This document shows, in pieces, positions 21,993 through 33,826 of a stretch of DNA of 64,000 nucleotides. Position numbers and translations under genes: made by a program. Position 1 is the first letter of the stretch. Each line of letters starts with the position of its first letter. This stretch comes from Ehretia macrophylla. Lineage: Eukaryota > Streptophyta > Magnoliopsida > Boraginales > Ehretiaceae. Under the pieces are notes generated by a model. It was not told where the DNA came from. It did not search any database and saw nothing but the letters and a program-made list of their open reading frames with translations. The stretch spans positions 9,684,501-9,748,500 of the forward strand of contig CM075770.1 in the NCBI GenBank assembly GCA_037974665.1, given 5' to 3'.

Positions 21993-22573
21993 TGTCGGTG
22001 AATGAGTAAATGCCTATATTTTGATAAAAGAATAAACTATTACCCTGAAATTTCTTGCCAAATTCATCAGCCAACAGCATTCTTAGTTCTGCAGTAGAAA
22101 GAACTTTGATCTGAGAAGTTCAAGATATCTATGGCCAGGGGCAGATTTCTGTTGTTTGGGTTATAGCTCTCATCGACCTTATAAAACTTTAAAATAATTT
22201 ATATTTTTAATCCGTAAGACTATTTTCCCTCTCTTGGTCTCTGAAATATTATAGATCCAGTGCTCCAAATATTGCATATGATATGGAGATTGTTTTTATT
22301 CGTCACTCTTGCCACTAAAACAAAGAAAGGGGCAACTTTCAAAGAAAATTCAGCTAAAAAATCCACAAGAACCTTGTCAAAATACCAAATACCTTCTCTT
22401 TCAATGCCATGTATTTATAAGGGGCAGTTAGGTGCACAGAATTTCCACACGTTTAAAAAAAGATCGAATCCACTTTAGAACTTATTGTACATTGCTCCTC
22501 GCTACGATTTTTGCTAGAGGCTGTTTCCACAATGTCAATTACTTTATAATTATATTTTATTATTATCATTTCT

Positions 22574-22666
22574 TGTTTGGTACAATAAGACCAAAGTCGT
22601 AGTTCGAACTTAAAACCTTTAATTACAAAAAGTCGCTACCGACCATTCCACCCAACTTATGAGTAT
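22574..22666 (+). repeat. Dispersed repeat, copy 2
   Basis: It shares TTTGGTACAATA, a GACC/AAGTCG block, AGTTCGAACT and CATTCCACCCAAC with the copies at 21903 and 30648. It is non-coding and in the same orientation as the other copies. Confidence 0.5.
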
Positions 22667-22866
22667 TATATTTTGATATTATTATTGACAATGAAGACAT
22701 CCGAAGAAAACTTTACAAAGAAGTTTAGAAAACATAAATTACAAGAAGAAAATAATCTGTCTTGCTCACTCTCATTCTCCCATGTCCGGCATAAAACCAT
22801 CGGATTCAACAGGAGAAAGGGAGCAGACATGTACTAATATAAAACACAGAATAAGGATATTCTCAA

Positions 22867-22982
22867 AACATCATAATGTTACGAGCGAGATTCAACGATT
22901 ATGAACTGTCCACATTATGTTATCGTAACTATATTAACAATTTACAGCCGTTTAAATCTCGCTTATAACATCATAATGTTAA
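22867..22982. repeat. Fold-back sequence downstream of the pectate lyase gene
   Basis: ACATCATAATGTTACGAGCGAGATT at the left is matched by an imperfect inverted copy at the right (AATCTCGCTTATAACATC...), with about 60 bases between. The inner flanks also pair partly. It begins 40 bases past the stop codon, so it is either a small MITE or a structured 3' UTR element. Text longer than 20 bases is avoided here; the left arm is 22867-22892. Confidence 0.55.
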
Positions 22983-23021
22983 CCACACGACAACTTTTAG
23001 CGGCCATCTAACAGCAGTACT

Positions 23022-26000
23022 CTAGCATGGCTGTTTCAATATGCACTTAAGAGCTCCAGAAAAACGTGTAAGCTGGTTCACAAATTCTCCAGGCTTTGGT
23101 CTGATCATGTCATCATTCTTAACAAATTTGTGCTTAGGGTCTCCAGATTGAGTGAAAAAGGCTCCATTCATCATAAGGTCCCCTTCTGATTTCCATACCC
23201 AGTTCTTCCACACGCTCTCAGCTGCATAGTCTCTTTTTGTCACCTACACCATCAGAATTAAGTCACTTATTTCTAATGGACTGTTAGAAATTTTCTAAAT
23301 GCGTGTTACTATTCATTGAGATATTTAATTCATTAACTCCAAAATATCATACTGAGGTTGACCGTTAAAGCCCTCTGTAAAATTTATGGTGATCCACTCC
23401 AATTTGGACCTTAGTATTGTGGGGGATGCAAGGTGTAGGAGTTAGGGTTGCTTGACGGAGGCACCCACCACAGTTTATTAATGCTCTGTACCCCTCTCCT
23501 ATACATAGTACTAATAATCTACATAAATCAATCAAGCTATTTGTATTGGCTTGTCTCATTGAGAGCCATTATACTGAACTTCAAGAGGAAGTGGAGCATC
23601 TAGTCTAGGTGGGTCAACCATAGTACGTACACGGTCAAGGTTTATATGCATATTTTCTTTTGAGAGATTATTGCAACAAATAAAAACCTCAAGGTCTATT
23701 CTAAGGCCAATATAATTATGAAATTTTAGTTTTTGTGTCGTAGAGCTTTCAGCATTTGAGCTTTTGTTAGAAGTACTAGTTAACATAACCCGTTAATGTT
23801 TGACTTTTAAAAATTATGAGGGTAATATCAAGCTTTCAAAAATATGGAGATGTATATTTAAAAACGAAAAAGAAAAACAAATTTTTACATTATGTAAAAA
23901 CAGTTTTGGCAAAACCAAAAACGTCAATTAGGAGCTTCTTGTTTTTCATATTTTTTTAGTTTCAACTTTTACTAAAAGTTCTTTCAGAAATGGGTCAAAT
24001 ATGTTAACCTCAACTTTTAAACTCACAAGAAGTATTTTTAAGTATCTAAAAGTTAAGTCAAACAAAGTTTAACACTAATTGTAATAGATGAAGTAACTCA
24101 AAATTTTATATACTGGTTTTGAAAGTTCTATTGGATACACTCCATCACTTTCTATGTGGCCAAGGGACAGGAGTGAAAGGGTTACTATCCAATCAATTTG
24201 GAATGACATCCTCTCACATGGGATGGGTTTGATTAAAGAGTTTTCTAACAATGAATAATGCATACAGGCTGTTACCTCTTTAGCATTGTTGTTGGGAGGG
24301 GCAATGAAACGGTTGCCCTGGCTAAGGAGAGTAGGATGTTGGCTGCCACCAATGGCATACATGAGCCAATGAGTATAATCATTGTTCACTATATGCACAA
24401 ACCCCCATCTAACTCTTGGCATCCTTTGTATCAATCCTTGGCCAAAGTGATTAAAAGCAACTGTTATTTGCATTATGGAATCCTCTGAGGAGCTATCACT
24501 TGCACCAAATAACATTACCTGCATATATGCAATTTTCAGCAATACATATCAGAATGGAGTATGCAATATGTTCCTACATTTCCTATAGTATCTCAAAAAT
24601 GTAAATAATTTCTAATATTGTTGTAGGAAATTTTGGGATTTCAAATTTATCATGATAATTAATCTAAATGCAACAACAGTGTTTAGATTAGGGGCAAACC
24701 TAAGATGCTTTATCATAAGAGCTAATTAATTTCGGTGATTATAGTGGTCAAAATTTGATCTAAACCTTAGTTCTATTTTTCATATATCTAATTAGGTCTG
24801 GATCAACTTTAACCCATGTAGCAATAGGCCACAAGTTAGAACACTTAGGTTTGGATTAGCTTTAGCCCATGTAGCAACAAGCCACAAGTTGGAACACTTT
24901 TATAAAAATTTACTGAAAAACCTAAGCTCTGATAACATTGTCATATCTAGTCTATCAATAGCTCTACCATCAGTGATATTTCCACCTTTCTCTTACCATT
25001 TACGTCTTTTGGGCTAATATATTGTTAGTGCCCACGAAGAAGGAGATTGAAGATGTAAAAATCCCTTGATCTTAATTGAAATATTCAAGGATCTATAGTG
25101 ATTAAAATTATAGAGATACGGGGATTAAATAATTTTACAAACTAAAAATTACTAAAGACATTTTAGACAATTTTACAGGGTTAATAGGGACTACAGATCA
25201 CACAACTAACGATGTAGATCCGCCCAGGGTCGAGATAAGTTTACATTTCAAAATTTTCATACTATATATTGTTCAAAGGGTAGAACTGATATTACCTCAT
25301 TATGATGAGTGAAATGGCAATTAGAGATGGTAATGGCAGTAGAAGCCTGAATAGCATCAATGAGTCCATCCTGACAATTCGACATAGAAACGTGATCAAT
25401 CCAAACATTCGTAGCCCCGAAGAGTGAAATCCCATCACCATCACTTTTTGATCGATAACCATAATGATTCACTGAATCTCTAATGAGTCCACCATTACCT
25501 GTTAAACACAACAAATAAGTAGAACAAATCCCTTCTTAACAAGGCTCGTGTTAAACACAATAAATAAGCACAACAAATTCATCTCTAATAATTTAAATTT
25601 TTAGGTGTACAAGCGAGGTGATAACTTAACATTACCAGCTTTAATGTCGTGGATGCGAATGTTATGGATAATAACGTTTTTAATATACTGCAATGTGATG
25701 CCAGCACCAGATTGAATATGAACTTGTGCTCCACGTCCATCAATGGTTTTATTGCTGGTCATGATAAGTTCTTCACTCAGCCTGATCACCATGTTGTGTG
25801 CGAAGATGATCCATAATGGCTCGGGTTGTGTAACAGCATGGCGTAATGTTCCTGGTTTAGGATTAACGAGGTCGTCGTCGGACGGGTCATTTACAACGTA
25901 AATTTTGCCTCCTTTGCCTCCAGTTGTATGTCGGCCGAAGCCGAGGGCACAATCAGCTAGCTTCATACGATTTTTGGACCAGTTCTTGCGGCATCTCCAG

Positions 26001-26121
26001 CATTTGTCAATGGGGTTGGTAGCCATGCATGGACCTTCGTACTTTTGCATGCTCCTTCTCCTAATACTGCTTCTACTTTGTGTAGCCCTTCATTAAACAA
26101 AATAGCTCAGCCCATGCGCTA

Positions 26122-26156
<35 letters not shown>

Positions 26157-26845
26157 GTTTCTAGAAATATAGTTGAAGGGTTGGGTTAGTGCAACTGTAA
26201 GGTTGTCGCTATAGTTGGATGTATTCACGAACCACAGGAGTTATAACCGCCACTGATCTTGAGGGCAGAATTATTAGAAATGAGTTGCATGTTGAATTTT
26301 TTGATAATGCATGTCTGTATTTTTAAGATACTTTTAAGCTGAAATTCAATAGTAATCGCAGAAAAAAAAATTACTCATATATGAGGGATAGATTGTGTGT
26401 TTTTAGCCCCCATTGCAAAAAAATCTTGAATTCGCCCCTGGTTGTGATAATTGTGTAACTTGAAAATCATAAGTTTTGGGTCGTAAAAATTGAGTTTTAC
26501 AAAAATATAAGATAAGATTATGTATAATAAACCTCAAACACGCTTGACCCTTCTCCGCCCGGTACTTAGTAGAACTTTCGTGTACCGAGCTACCATTTTC
26601 TAGAAATATTGCTAGAATGGCATAAACACAATAACAAGATAATAGAGATCAACTTACTTATGCACATTTTTATTGAGATGATTGGTAACTTTTTCAGGGT
26701 TGGGTTGATAGGCCTGGTGAGCAGCTTTCTTTGCATCTTCGGCTCGTTTCTGCCAAACCTCATCAAAATCGCCAATATTTGCTTCAGCTTCAATAACCAC
26801 AACTAGAAAGATTAATGCAAACAAACAAATCTTAACGATCTGCAT
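23022..26845 (-). CDS. Secreted pectate lyase (PL1 family)
   Basis: Cleaves de-esterified homogalacturonan in the cell wall by beta-elimination. Minus-strand exons: 26845-26658, 26075-25636, 25498-25296, 24518-24276 and 23243-23022; phases join to give 431 aa. A signal peptide (about residues 1-23, [20 protein letters not shown]) is followed by the plant pectate-lyase N-terminal domain ([18 protein letters not shown]) and the right-handed beta-helix: [32 protein letters not shown] at 242-245, and RMPRVR at 309-314 with the Arg residues that act as base and substrate contact in this family, followed by GFVHIVNN. Introns 1 and 3 carry a long TA tract and a 50-bp tandem duplication. Nothing is broken. 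Start chosen because the upstream in-frame Met codons lack a signal peptide. Confidence 0.95.
24796..24899. repeat. Tandem duplication in pectate lyase intron 3
   Basis: Two adjacent copies of about 52 bp, each containing a GGTCTGGAT/GGTTTGGAT start, CCCATGTAGCAA and GGCCACAAGTT or its variant, ending in GAACACTT. They differ at roughly eight sites by eye. Non-coding. Confidence 0.8.
26123..26155. repeat. (TA)n microsatellite in pectate lyase intron 1
   Basis: About 16 uninterrupted AT units lie a few dozen bases upstream (in gene orientation) of exon 2. The tract is likely variable in length. Confidence 0.95.
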
Positions 26846-27430
26846 TTTCTTTTTTCTTTTTTCAAACTCAACGCTTGGTCTAATTATCATTTTCATATGC
26901 TCAAACCTAGTACTAAATACGACAAGTAGATAATCTAATTTTAGATAAAGAAAATGGAAATGGGACGCTGTGAGGGAAGAGTGGATTGCCACTTTTCCAC
27001 TGACGGTCAACAATGTGTCTATTTGTTTTATTTTATTTTTCTCTGGATATTAATCACTGACTAGATAATGCATGAAATAAATATAAAAGTTTTAGAGGTT
27101 TCTGTTTTTCTTGATACCCCAAGAATTTATATTTACACGTGGAAGATAACTACTACCTGGTGTAAGAAAATCTTTCTATAGAAATGTGAAAAGTCAAAAG
27201 GAGTCAAATTTCAGGCCGCAAATTGAGGACTGTAAATGGATTCTAAGATGTAATCCTGGATTTAAGGTGCATCATGTTTATAAGAAAGTTAATCAGCGTA
27301 CAAATTATCTAATAAATCTTGGATTGTCATATGTGATAGGGAGTTATACGTGGTTTTAGGCTTCGGATATATTGATGAATTCGTTAAAAATATATATGAA
27401 AGATGAGACGTTCCTTCCTTAAATAGGTTA
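26846..27430. other. Upstream region of the pectate lyase gene
   Basis: This is the likely promoter and 5' UTR for the minus-strand gene. It is AT-rich with no other coding potential. I cannot place a specific regulatory site with confidence. Confidence 0.5.
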
Positions 27431-27439
27431 GACCTAAAA

Positions 27440-28703
27440 TGGGTATTTTTGGCTCACACCCCTTCTAAATTTATAAAAGGAGACTTAGACCCCATGAATT
27501 TTATTATATGAGACATAGACCCCTTCTGTTAGGGTTCTATTAAGTTTTTGGTTAAATTAAGGTTAAATCCCATTTATGCCCTCAACAAACACATTGCTTA
27601 ATAAATAAATGCATTAGCATGTATATATATATATTTTTTGGGCAAAATGCATTAGCATATTCAAACAACAAAATTTAACACACTCCCAACAACATAACAA
27701 CGCTCAAGTTAAACAACAATATCAACAACTTTCAAGTCACTATCATATACAAGAAAAGTAAAAATTACTCTAGCTAGCTTTCTGAAAAAATCAATTGCAA
27801 ACTCCAAAATTTAACAAGTGACTCCCGAAGGAAATCCCAGAAACCAACTCCATTTCTCATTTTGTTCTGAAAAATATGTAGAGAGAGATGAATATGAAAT
27901 AATACATGCATAACTTAAATTAAACAAATGCACAAGAATCGTGCTACTCATCTATATATTACAATAAAAGAAAATAATTGGTAAATACACATAATAACAT
28001 TATAAAATCACTAACATCAGAAACATCATAAAATGATTAAATAAAAAATTTGTGTCAAACTAAAGAATCAGATTAATTACACATGCATAAACAAATGGAA
28101 ACAAAAGTAAAAATGTCATAGATAGATTAAATCTAAAAAATATGTGTCCAACACAAAATATAATGAAATGAAAATAATAAAGAAAATAAATCAGATTAAC
28201 ATGACAAAATGTATGAAAGTAGGTCATGAGTTTTTACCTATTCGTCTTCTGTAGCCAAAATTTTAGAGAAGTTCAACGAGAGGCAAAGAAGTAGATGAAT
28301 TTACCTATTCGTCTTCCGTTTTGTAATGCTTCAGCCGAATTTATTTTTTGTCAAATGCTTCAGCCGTGTTACTCTTGATGCTTGGCTTTGGCTTGGATGA
28401 TAGTGACTTGAAAGTTGTTGACATTGTTGTTTAACTTGAGCATTGTTATGTTGTTGGGGGTGTGTTAAATTTTGTTGTTTGAATATGCTAATGCATTTTG
28501 TCCAAAAAAATATATATATATATATGCAAATGCATTTATTTATTAAGCAATGTGTTTGTTGAGGGCATAAATGGGATTTAACCTTAATTTAATCAAAAAC
28601 TTAACAGATCCCTAACAGAAGGGGTCTATGTCTCATATAATAAAACTCATGGGGTCTAAGTCTCCTTTTATAAATTTAGAAGGGGTGTGAGCCAAAAATA
28701 CCC
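27440..28703. mobile_element. Non-autonomous Mutator-like element with long terminal inverted repeats
   Basis: The left arm (27440-27757) begins TGGGTATTTTTGGCTCACAC and the right arm (about 28390-28703) is its near-complete complement, including the internal (TA)n tract and the 'gcattagcatattcaaacaa' block. The arms are over 300 bp. GACCTAAAA occurs on both outer sides (27431-27439 and 28704-28712), a 9-bp target-site duplication typical of Mutator-like elements. The 0.6-kb centre is AT-rich and encodes nothing recognisable; it holds two copies of TTTACCTATTCGTCTTC. Confidence 0.88.
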
Positions 28704-28712
28704 GACCTAAAA

Positions 28713-29405
28713 AACCTATAGTAGGTTATCAGAGTGACACGTACACCCTTCACCTTGCTCCAATTCATATGAAATTGGTTTCATTTGTAACACTCATACG
28801 TCGGGCTTCTGGGAAGAAAAATATCTTTGACAAAAATATTCAAGTATGTGATGAGATACTTAATAGCTAGCTAATCAATTTATGTACATATCATAATCTA
28901 TTGTGCAGTTATATATTAAAATTAATAAGCACTTACTATAAGTTATATAGGGGTTGATCTAAGTTTTTTTTTTTTTTTTTTTCAGTAGAAGCTATAACAT
29001 GTAATTTAATTATCAATTATATAATCTTTTCTCCAGTAGGAGTTAATTAAAATTTTAAACTAAAAATCAGCCATACATTTTGAAAAAAACAATTAGTCAT
29101 TGGAAGTTACAACTCTCTCTATCATATATGTATATCTGCCCCAGAAGTTTATCCGATTTACTAATTTAGCCTACATTTTCTCACTTATCATCCCTTTTTG
29201 TATCGAAGAGAGTTTTAAATGATAAAATAAGTCATATTTCCACTTCCTCTTTCACCTCCAAGTGTTCAAATTTCGCACCATCAATTTTCTTCCAAAATCA
29301 TGAAATATTTAGCTTATATATAATAGAGAAATTCGTGGATCGTCAAGACTTGGTGGTAGAAATGGTTGAGTGTATTGGAGAGGAATATTAAAAGAGTAAA
29401 TTTTT
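28713..29405. other. AT-rich intergenic DNA with a poly(T) run
   Basis: A poly(T) run of about 19 lies at 28964-28982. I see no gene or structured repeat in the rest. Confidence 0.5.
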
Positions 29406-29874
29406 TTGGGTGAAGTGCACCAGATTCTCTTATACTTTAGCGAAAATGTACAACACCCCTCTATAGTTCAAAAACTCCTTGAACTAGTCCCTATATTTTT
29501 TAAAAGTACACAACACCCCCTTACAGTTATAAAATCCGTCATATTTAACGGATTTTGTAAAAAAAACGTAAATACCCTCATTTTTTTTTCATTTCTCTCT
29601 TTTGCCATTTCCTTTTTTGTTTAGGCCAAAAAAAAATAGTAATTTGGTCAATTCATATAATTATTTAATGAATAAATTCGTTAAAAATAAAAATAAAATC
29701 GCATTTAACTCGTGTGAAGTACACTATCCGTTAAATTTAACGGATTTTTTAACGGTAGGGGGGTGTTGTGTACTTTTGAAAAACTACAAGGACTAACTCA
29801 GGAAGTTTTTAAACTATAGGGGGGTATTGTGCACTTTCGCTAAAGTACAAGGGGGTCTGATACACTTCACCCAA
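29406..29874. mobile_element. MITE-like element with long imperfect inverted repeats
   Basis: The left end TTGGGTGAAGTGCACCAGA and the following 60-70 bases are repeated inverted at the right end (…TACACTTCACCCAA). The arms include CTTTAGCGAAA and its complement. A second, inner pair of ATTTAACGGATTTT-type sequences sits near the centre. The flanks are T-rich, so the target-site duplication cannot be delimited. Non-coding. Confidence 0.78.
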
Positions 29875-30384
29875 TTTCTTTTTTTATTCAAGGGAGGCGT
29901 ACAACACGTATAAAATGATATCACTATGAGAATCAATTTATAAATCTCTCATATTTATATTGAGGAGCATACCACTAAACCCAATGTTCGTTGGTTAAAA
30001 AAAAGGAAAAAGGGAGTTTCAGGTGTTCATATGATCGGGTTTGGGTAAAGGGCTTTTGGACCTATATGCAAAGCAAGGAATAGACTTTCCTCACCATTAC
30101 AAACTTGCAGGCTTTGCAGTTTTCGGCACCCATCTCTAAAGACAAATTAAAAGTTTAGAATAAGAATACATGATCTTGCAAGAAAAGCTAAATTTTTTTA
30201 CTTAAACATATCTTAACTTAACAATAAAGTATCATCAAACTCTCGAGTGCCATAGCATGCTATCATAAAATTATACATATACATATATATATTATTTAAC
30301 ACGCGTCCGTTTTCTTGCTCGTTTGCTATAGATCTTAACATCAGATAAAACCACTTTGCATATAAAGGTTATTGTGAAATTCAT
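29875..30384. other. Upstream region of the RTM2-like gene
   Basis: It is AT-rich, with several TATATA tracts near 30270-30295 that could serve as a TATA element about 100 bp before the start codon. No other feature is visible. Confidence 0.4.
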
Positions 30385-31766
30385 ATGTCATTAATGGCTA
30401 CTGGAGGAGCAACAAGAGGTGTTGATAGGAAAAACCCACATAATTTGACATACGAAGAGTTGGTGCCATCTTCTGGTTGGACAGAGGACGAAAATTGTCA
30501 TTGTCTGCTGATTGACCTTCCCGGTATCAGAAATTCATTTCCATGTTCAATTCCTTCTAAAGTTTTTTAATCTTATATCAGGGGATATGTCTTTCACTTG
30601 TCAATTATGTATATGTCCTACAATTTTCTGTATGAGATAAAAAATACAATATAGGTCGAAGTTATAATTCAAACTTAGAACTTCTTATTACAATAGATTA
30701 AAACGGATCACTATCTAACTATTCCACCTTATAACTCTTGGTTAGAAACTTAATTTTCGAAGCAAGTGATATGATCCAATTCCTTCAAGTCGTGTTGTTT
30801 TACATGGGATTGGGAATTAGGAATTGGAATTGAAAAGATCAGTTTAAATTTGAATGAGATTTATCTCAATTCCAGTTTAGGCAAATGATTTAATATTTGT
30901 GTATTGGTAAATTGCCAAAGACCTTATATCTTTTGCTGAAAAATACGCGTTAGACGTGGAGATACTGTAATAATCTAATAATTTTTTACTCTTTCAATTT
31001 ATAAAATTAAATTTGACTCATTAGCCCTCTCGAGTGTGGTAATTGCAGGAGATTTTTATTCACAATTTTATAACTATAAAGAGTTATTAGATTAATACGG
31101 TATTACAGAGTTTAACATAGAAGAACTTCGACAAGACAAAAGAGAGTTATTAGGATGATTACTTGGACTAATTATTACTTATCTCAATCCAATGGGGGAA
31201 AGAAATGCTTTAACAATAGAATGTAAACTATATATAATCAGAGCTAAATCTCCTTCATTTTCATTGAAGGATTCAAAAAGGATCAGGTGAAGCTTCAAGT
31301 TGACAACAATGGCAATGTAATAGCAAGTGGAGAAAGAAAGGTGACTGAAAACAAATGCATCTGTTTTCAGCAGTCTTATAAAGTGCCCGAAAATTCGAAA
31401 ATTGAGGAGACAACTGCAAAGTTTGAAGATGAGATTCTCTACGTCTTGATTCCAAAGCAAGTGACAATGAAAAACGCAGAAAACCAAATGGGAACCATGA
31501 ACGTCAATCAGCAACAAAATGCAGAGATTGCGCGAAAACAAGATGGAGAGATTAATGAAGACGATAACAAAAATGGTTGTTATGATCATATAATGCGCGA
31601 TGAAAAAGAATTTCATGATGCTGCTGCAACTCAGTGGAATAAAAGTAGTGTGCTGGAAAGAGTGAAAGAGAAGCTAAAGGAGAAGAAAGTGATAATTGTA
31701 ACAGCTGTGTTGGCTTTTTCATTAGGTGTTTTAGTGTCTCATAAGTTGCAGTCACAGGGTGAATAA
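30385..31766 (+). CDS. RTM2-like HSP20-domain protein with C-terminal membrane anchor
   Basis: Exons 30385-30523 and 31270-31766 (phase 1 intron inside the Gly codon of LPG) give 211 aa. Residues about 25-118 form an alpha-crystallin domain (GWTEDENCHCLLIDLPG, then FKKDQVKLQV, VIASGERKV and a diverged C-terminal strand ILYVLIPKQ). A Lys/Glu-rich linker and a hydrophobic segment (about 187-204, VIIVTAVLAFSLGVLVS) follow, with a short polar tail. HSP20 domain plus tail anchor is the plan of RESTRICTED TEV MOVEMENT 2 and its relatives, which sit on membranes; only RTM2 itself is known to restrict potyvirus long-distance movement. Whether this copy acts in antiviral defence cannot be told. The second Met (30394) is an equally possible start and resembles relatives better. 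Confidence 0.88.
30648..30746 (+). repeat. Dispersed repeat, copy 3, in the RTM2-like intron
   Basis: This is the most diverged copy of the repeat seen at 21903 and 22574: ATACAATATAGGTCGAAGTT, AATTCAAACTTAGAACTTC and ATCTAACTATTCCACC keep the order of shared blocks. It lies within the only intron of the gene. Confidence 0.45.
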
Positions 31767-32842
31767 TTAGAGATTGAAATGAAATGTTTATATGAAGATG
31801 TACGTACTTTTCATTTTCTTCTTGTATATATTTGTAAATAATGAATTCTAATACACAGTGCATGAAGATGACTAATTAGAACTAATATTGTTTCCAATGT
31901 CCGATCAATTTGATAAAAGTTAAAATTAATTGATGTTAAATAATAAAGTAGTTAAATATATCATAACGTGATCTTGAAATTTATAAATTGTATATGTGAA
32001 AGTGATGTATTCGCTGCTCAAATAATATGTAACTTTGTGAAACAATGGTAAAGCTACGTAGCTGCAAATGGAGTGGTTCTATACAAAAATTGAAACGCAT
32101 AAGAATTAACACAAATCTTACATGATATGAGAGTTGGGTTTTGAGCTAATCTTATACCTTTACGTGTGACCCATCTGTTTGTTTCGCTCTCTTTGACTCG
32201 TTTGTTTCAATGTAAGTTCTTACATGATATGAAGTATTAAAATATACATTCATCTGACATGAGAAAATAACAAACTCAAAAACCACCTAATTATAAGGTT
32301 TTGAGTTAATTACACTTAATACTAATTGATTTTAAGATATAATCCTATAATTTTTAACTGTGAAGATATCTTTTTACAAAAGCGGATCTAAAATATTTTA
32401 TTAGTAACCATCAGTTCAAAGTGAAGCTAATCAGATAGCAGCGATTCTTATTAGTCTTTCGATAGTAGTCTCAAGTATTTTGTTGATTCTACAAAAAAAA
32501 AATAATAATAATATTTTGTTGATGATCCAACGAAAAAAGATCGCAATGCTTCTCGGCCGTGATTTGATCCCCTATTCCCCACTACATTATATATTACGGT
32601 ATAGAGCATCACTCATTTTTCACCGTTAATGAGTGGGTCAATTCGAGTTGCATGTCCCCAAATTCTTCAAGACGAATTACGGGAACTACATTTAAAAAGA
32701 TTAACTTCCTAAATTAATAAAACTCAAAAATCACAAAAATAACAATAAATAAACTAAACTAATTCCTTATATAAATACAACCAATCGGGGGTCCATCACC
32801 TTATAAAAGACAAAAGTTTATGATCAAAAGTTCTCACAATCA
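31767..32842. other. Intergenic region downstream of the RTM2-like gene
   Basis: The first few hundred bases should include the 3' UTR. The rest is AT-rich with no gene, terminal repeat or RNA gene that I can recognise. Confidence 0.5.
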
Positions 32843-32946
32843 CCACTCGGGCTTTGATCTAATGGTATGATACTTCTAATGTTTGTGAGAGGTTACAAGT
32901 CTGAGTCTCGCTTGTACGGTCTTAGACCTCATTTGAATAAATAAAT
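32843..32946 (+). mobile_element. SINE-like tRNA-derived insertion
   Basis: The element carries a box A-like TTGATCTAATGGTATGA and a box B-like GGTTACAAGTCTGAGTC at tRNA-like spacing, then ends in AATAAATAAATAAA. It is flanked by direct repeats AAAAGTTCTCACAATCA (32826-32842) and AAAAGTTCTCGTAATCA (32947-32963), a 17-bp target-site duplication with two mismatches. This combination is the hallmark of a SINE. It cannot fold as a working tRNA. Confidence 0.85.
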
Positions 32947-33826
32947 AAAAAGTTCTCGTAATCAAAATCAAGGATCTTATACCCTTCTAGTTACTCGTTT
33001 TTATTTGCAAAAGTCAACAAAAGAGTGAGCAAAATAATGCCTAGTATAATTGTTCTACAATGTGTTTCACAGTACAAAATTCACAATGCACCATATTTGA
33101 TAAAAATTGACTGGTAATTAATTCCCAATCGCCTAACACAATGTCATGTATTTTATCTTATCAAGGGCATCAATAAACAAAAATCGATAAAAGGAATATG
33201 AATGTGAGAATTGAACGAATGTTGTTGATCAACAAAAGAGTAACAAAAGAATGATAAATTTTACTTACCTCATTAATCTTGAAATCAAAACAAATCTCAA
33301 TATTTAATGCTCTAATGAGCCATGAAGCCTGGTACATATAGAGGATAACGTGGACGAGACAACATAGCTAATCTTCCAATTAGTGAAAATCCCTGTAGGA
33401 GATTGAGGATAGTCTCACTTGGTGATTGTAACTCCATGTCACCCGTACCAACTAATAAAAAGTTTACAGATAAAATAACTTGATTCGATCCGACTCCACA
33501 GAAGGACGACGACCAATTAGGCTCCAGTATTTACAAACTAAAGGGTAATCCTGGAACACTCCGAGAACTTATATAAGGGATTGGGCATTTCGAAAAAAAG
33601 GCATGATCAATCCACATACTCATACATATGTGCTGTGTACACCCTCTGAAGTATAATATAATCTCTCCATCGTAAAACAAAACTTGTTTGCTGTATGGAA
33701 GAATTTTCTCTCAACATGTTGTTGTGCCTGACCCTAAGAAAAATAAAACTCGTTGGTGTGAGCATGCTTCAATCAACTATCTTCTTTTTAGTTTAAGGGG
33801 CAAGTCCAACATATAGTCTATCATCA

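Larger units (their letters stand above)
21196..23021. other. Intergenic region between convergent ICS and pectate lyase genes
   Basis: There is no coding sequence. The region holds the 3' UTRs of both genes, two copies of a dispersed repeat (about 21903-21992 and 22574-22666), and a fold-back sequence at 22867-22982 close to the pectate lyase stop codon. The short open frames here show no family resemblance. Confidence 0.6.

Noticed and set aside
31179-31616. A 145-codon minus-strand open frame
   Set aside because: It is the antisense shadow of the second exon of the RTM2-like gene, whose plus-strand domain is clear.
32843-32946. A tRNA gene
   Set aside because: Box A and box B words exist but no cloverleaf forms, and the A/T tail with target duplication identifies a SINE.
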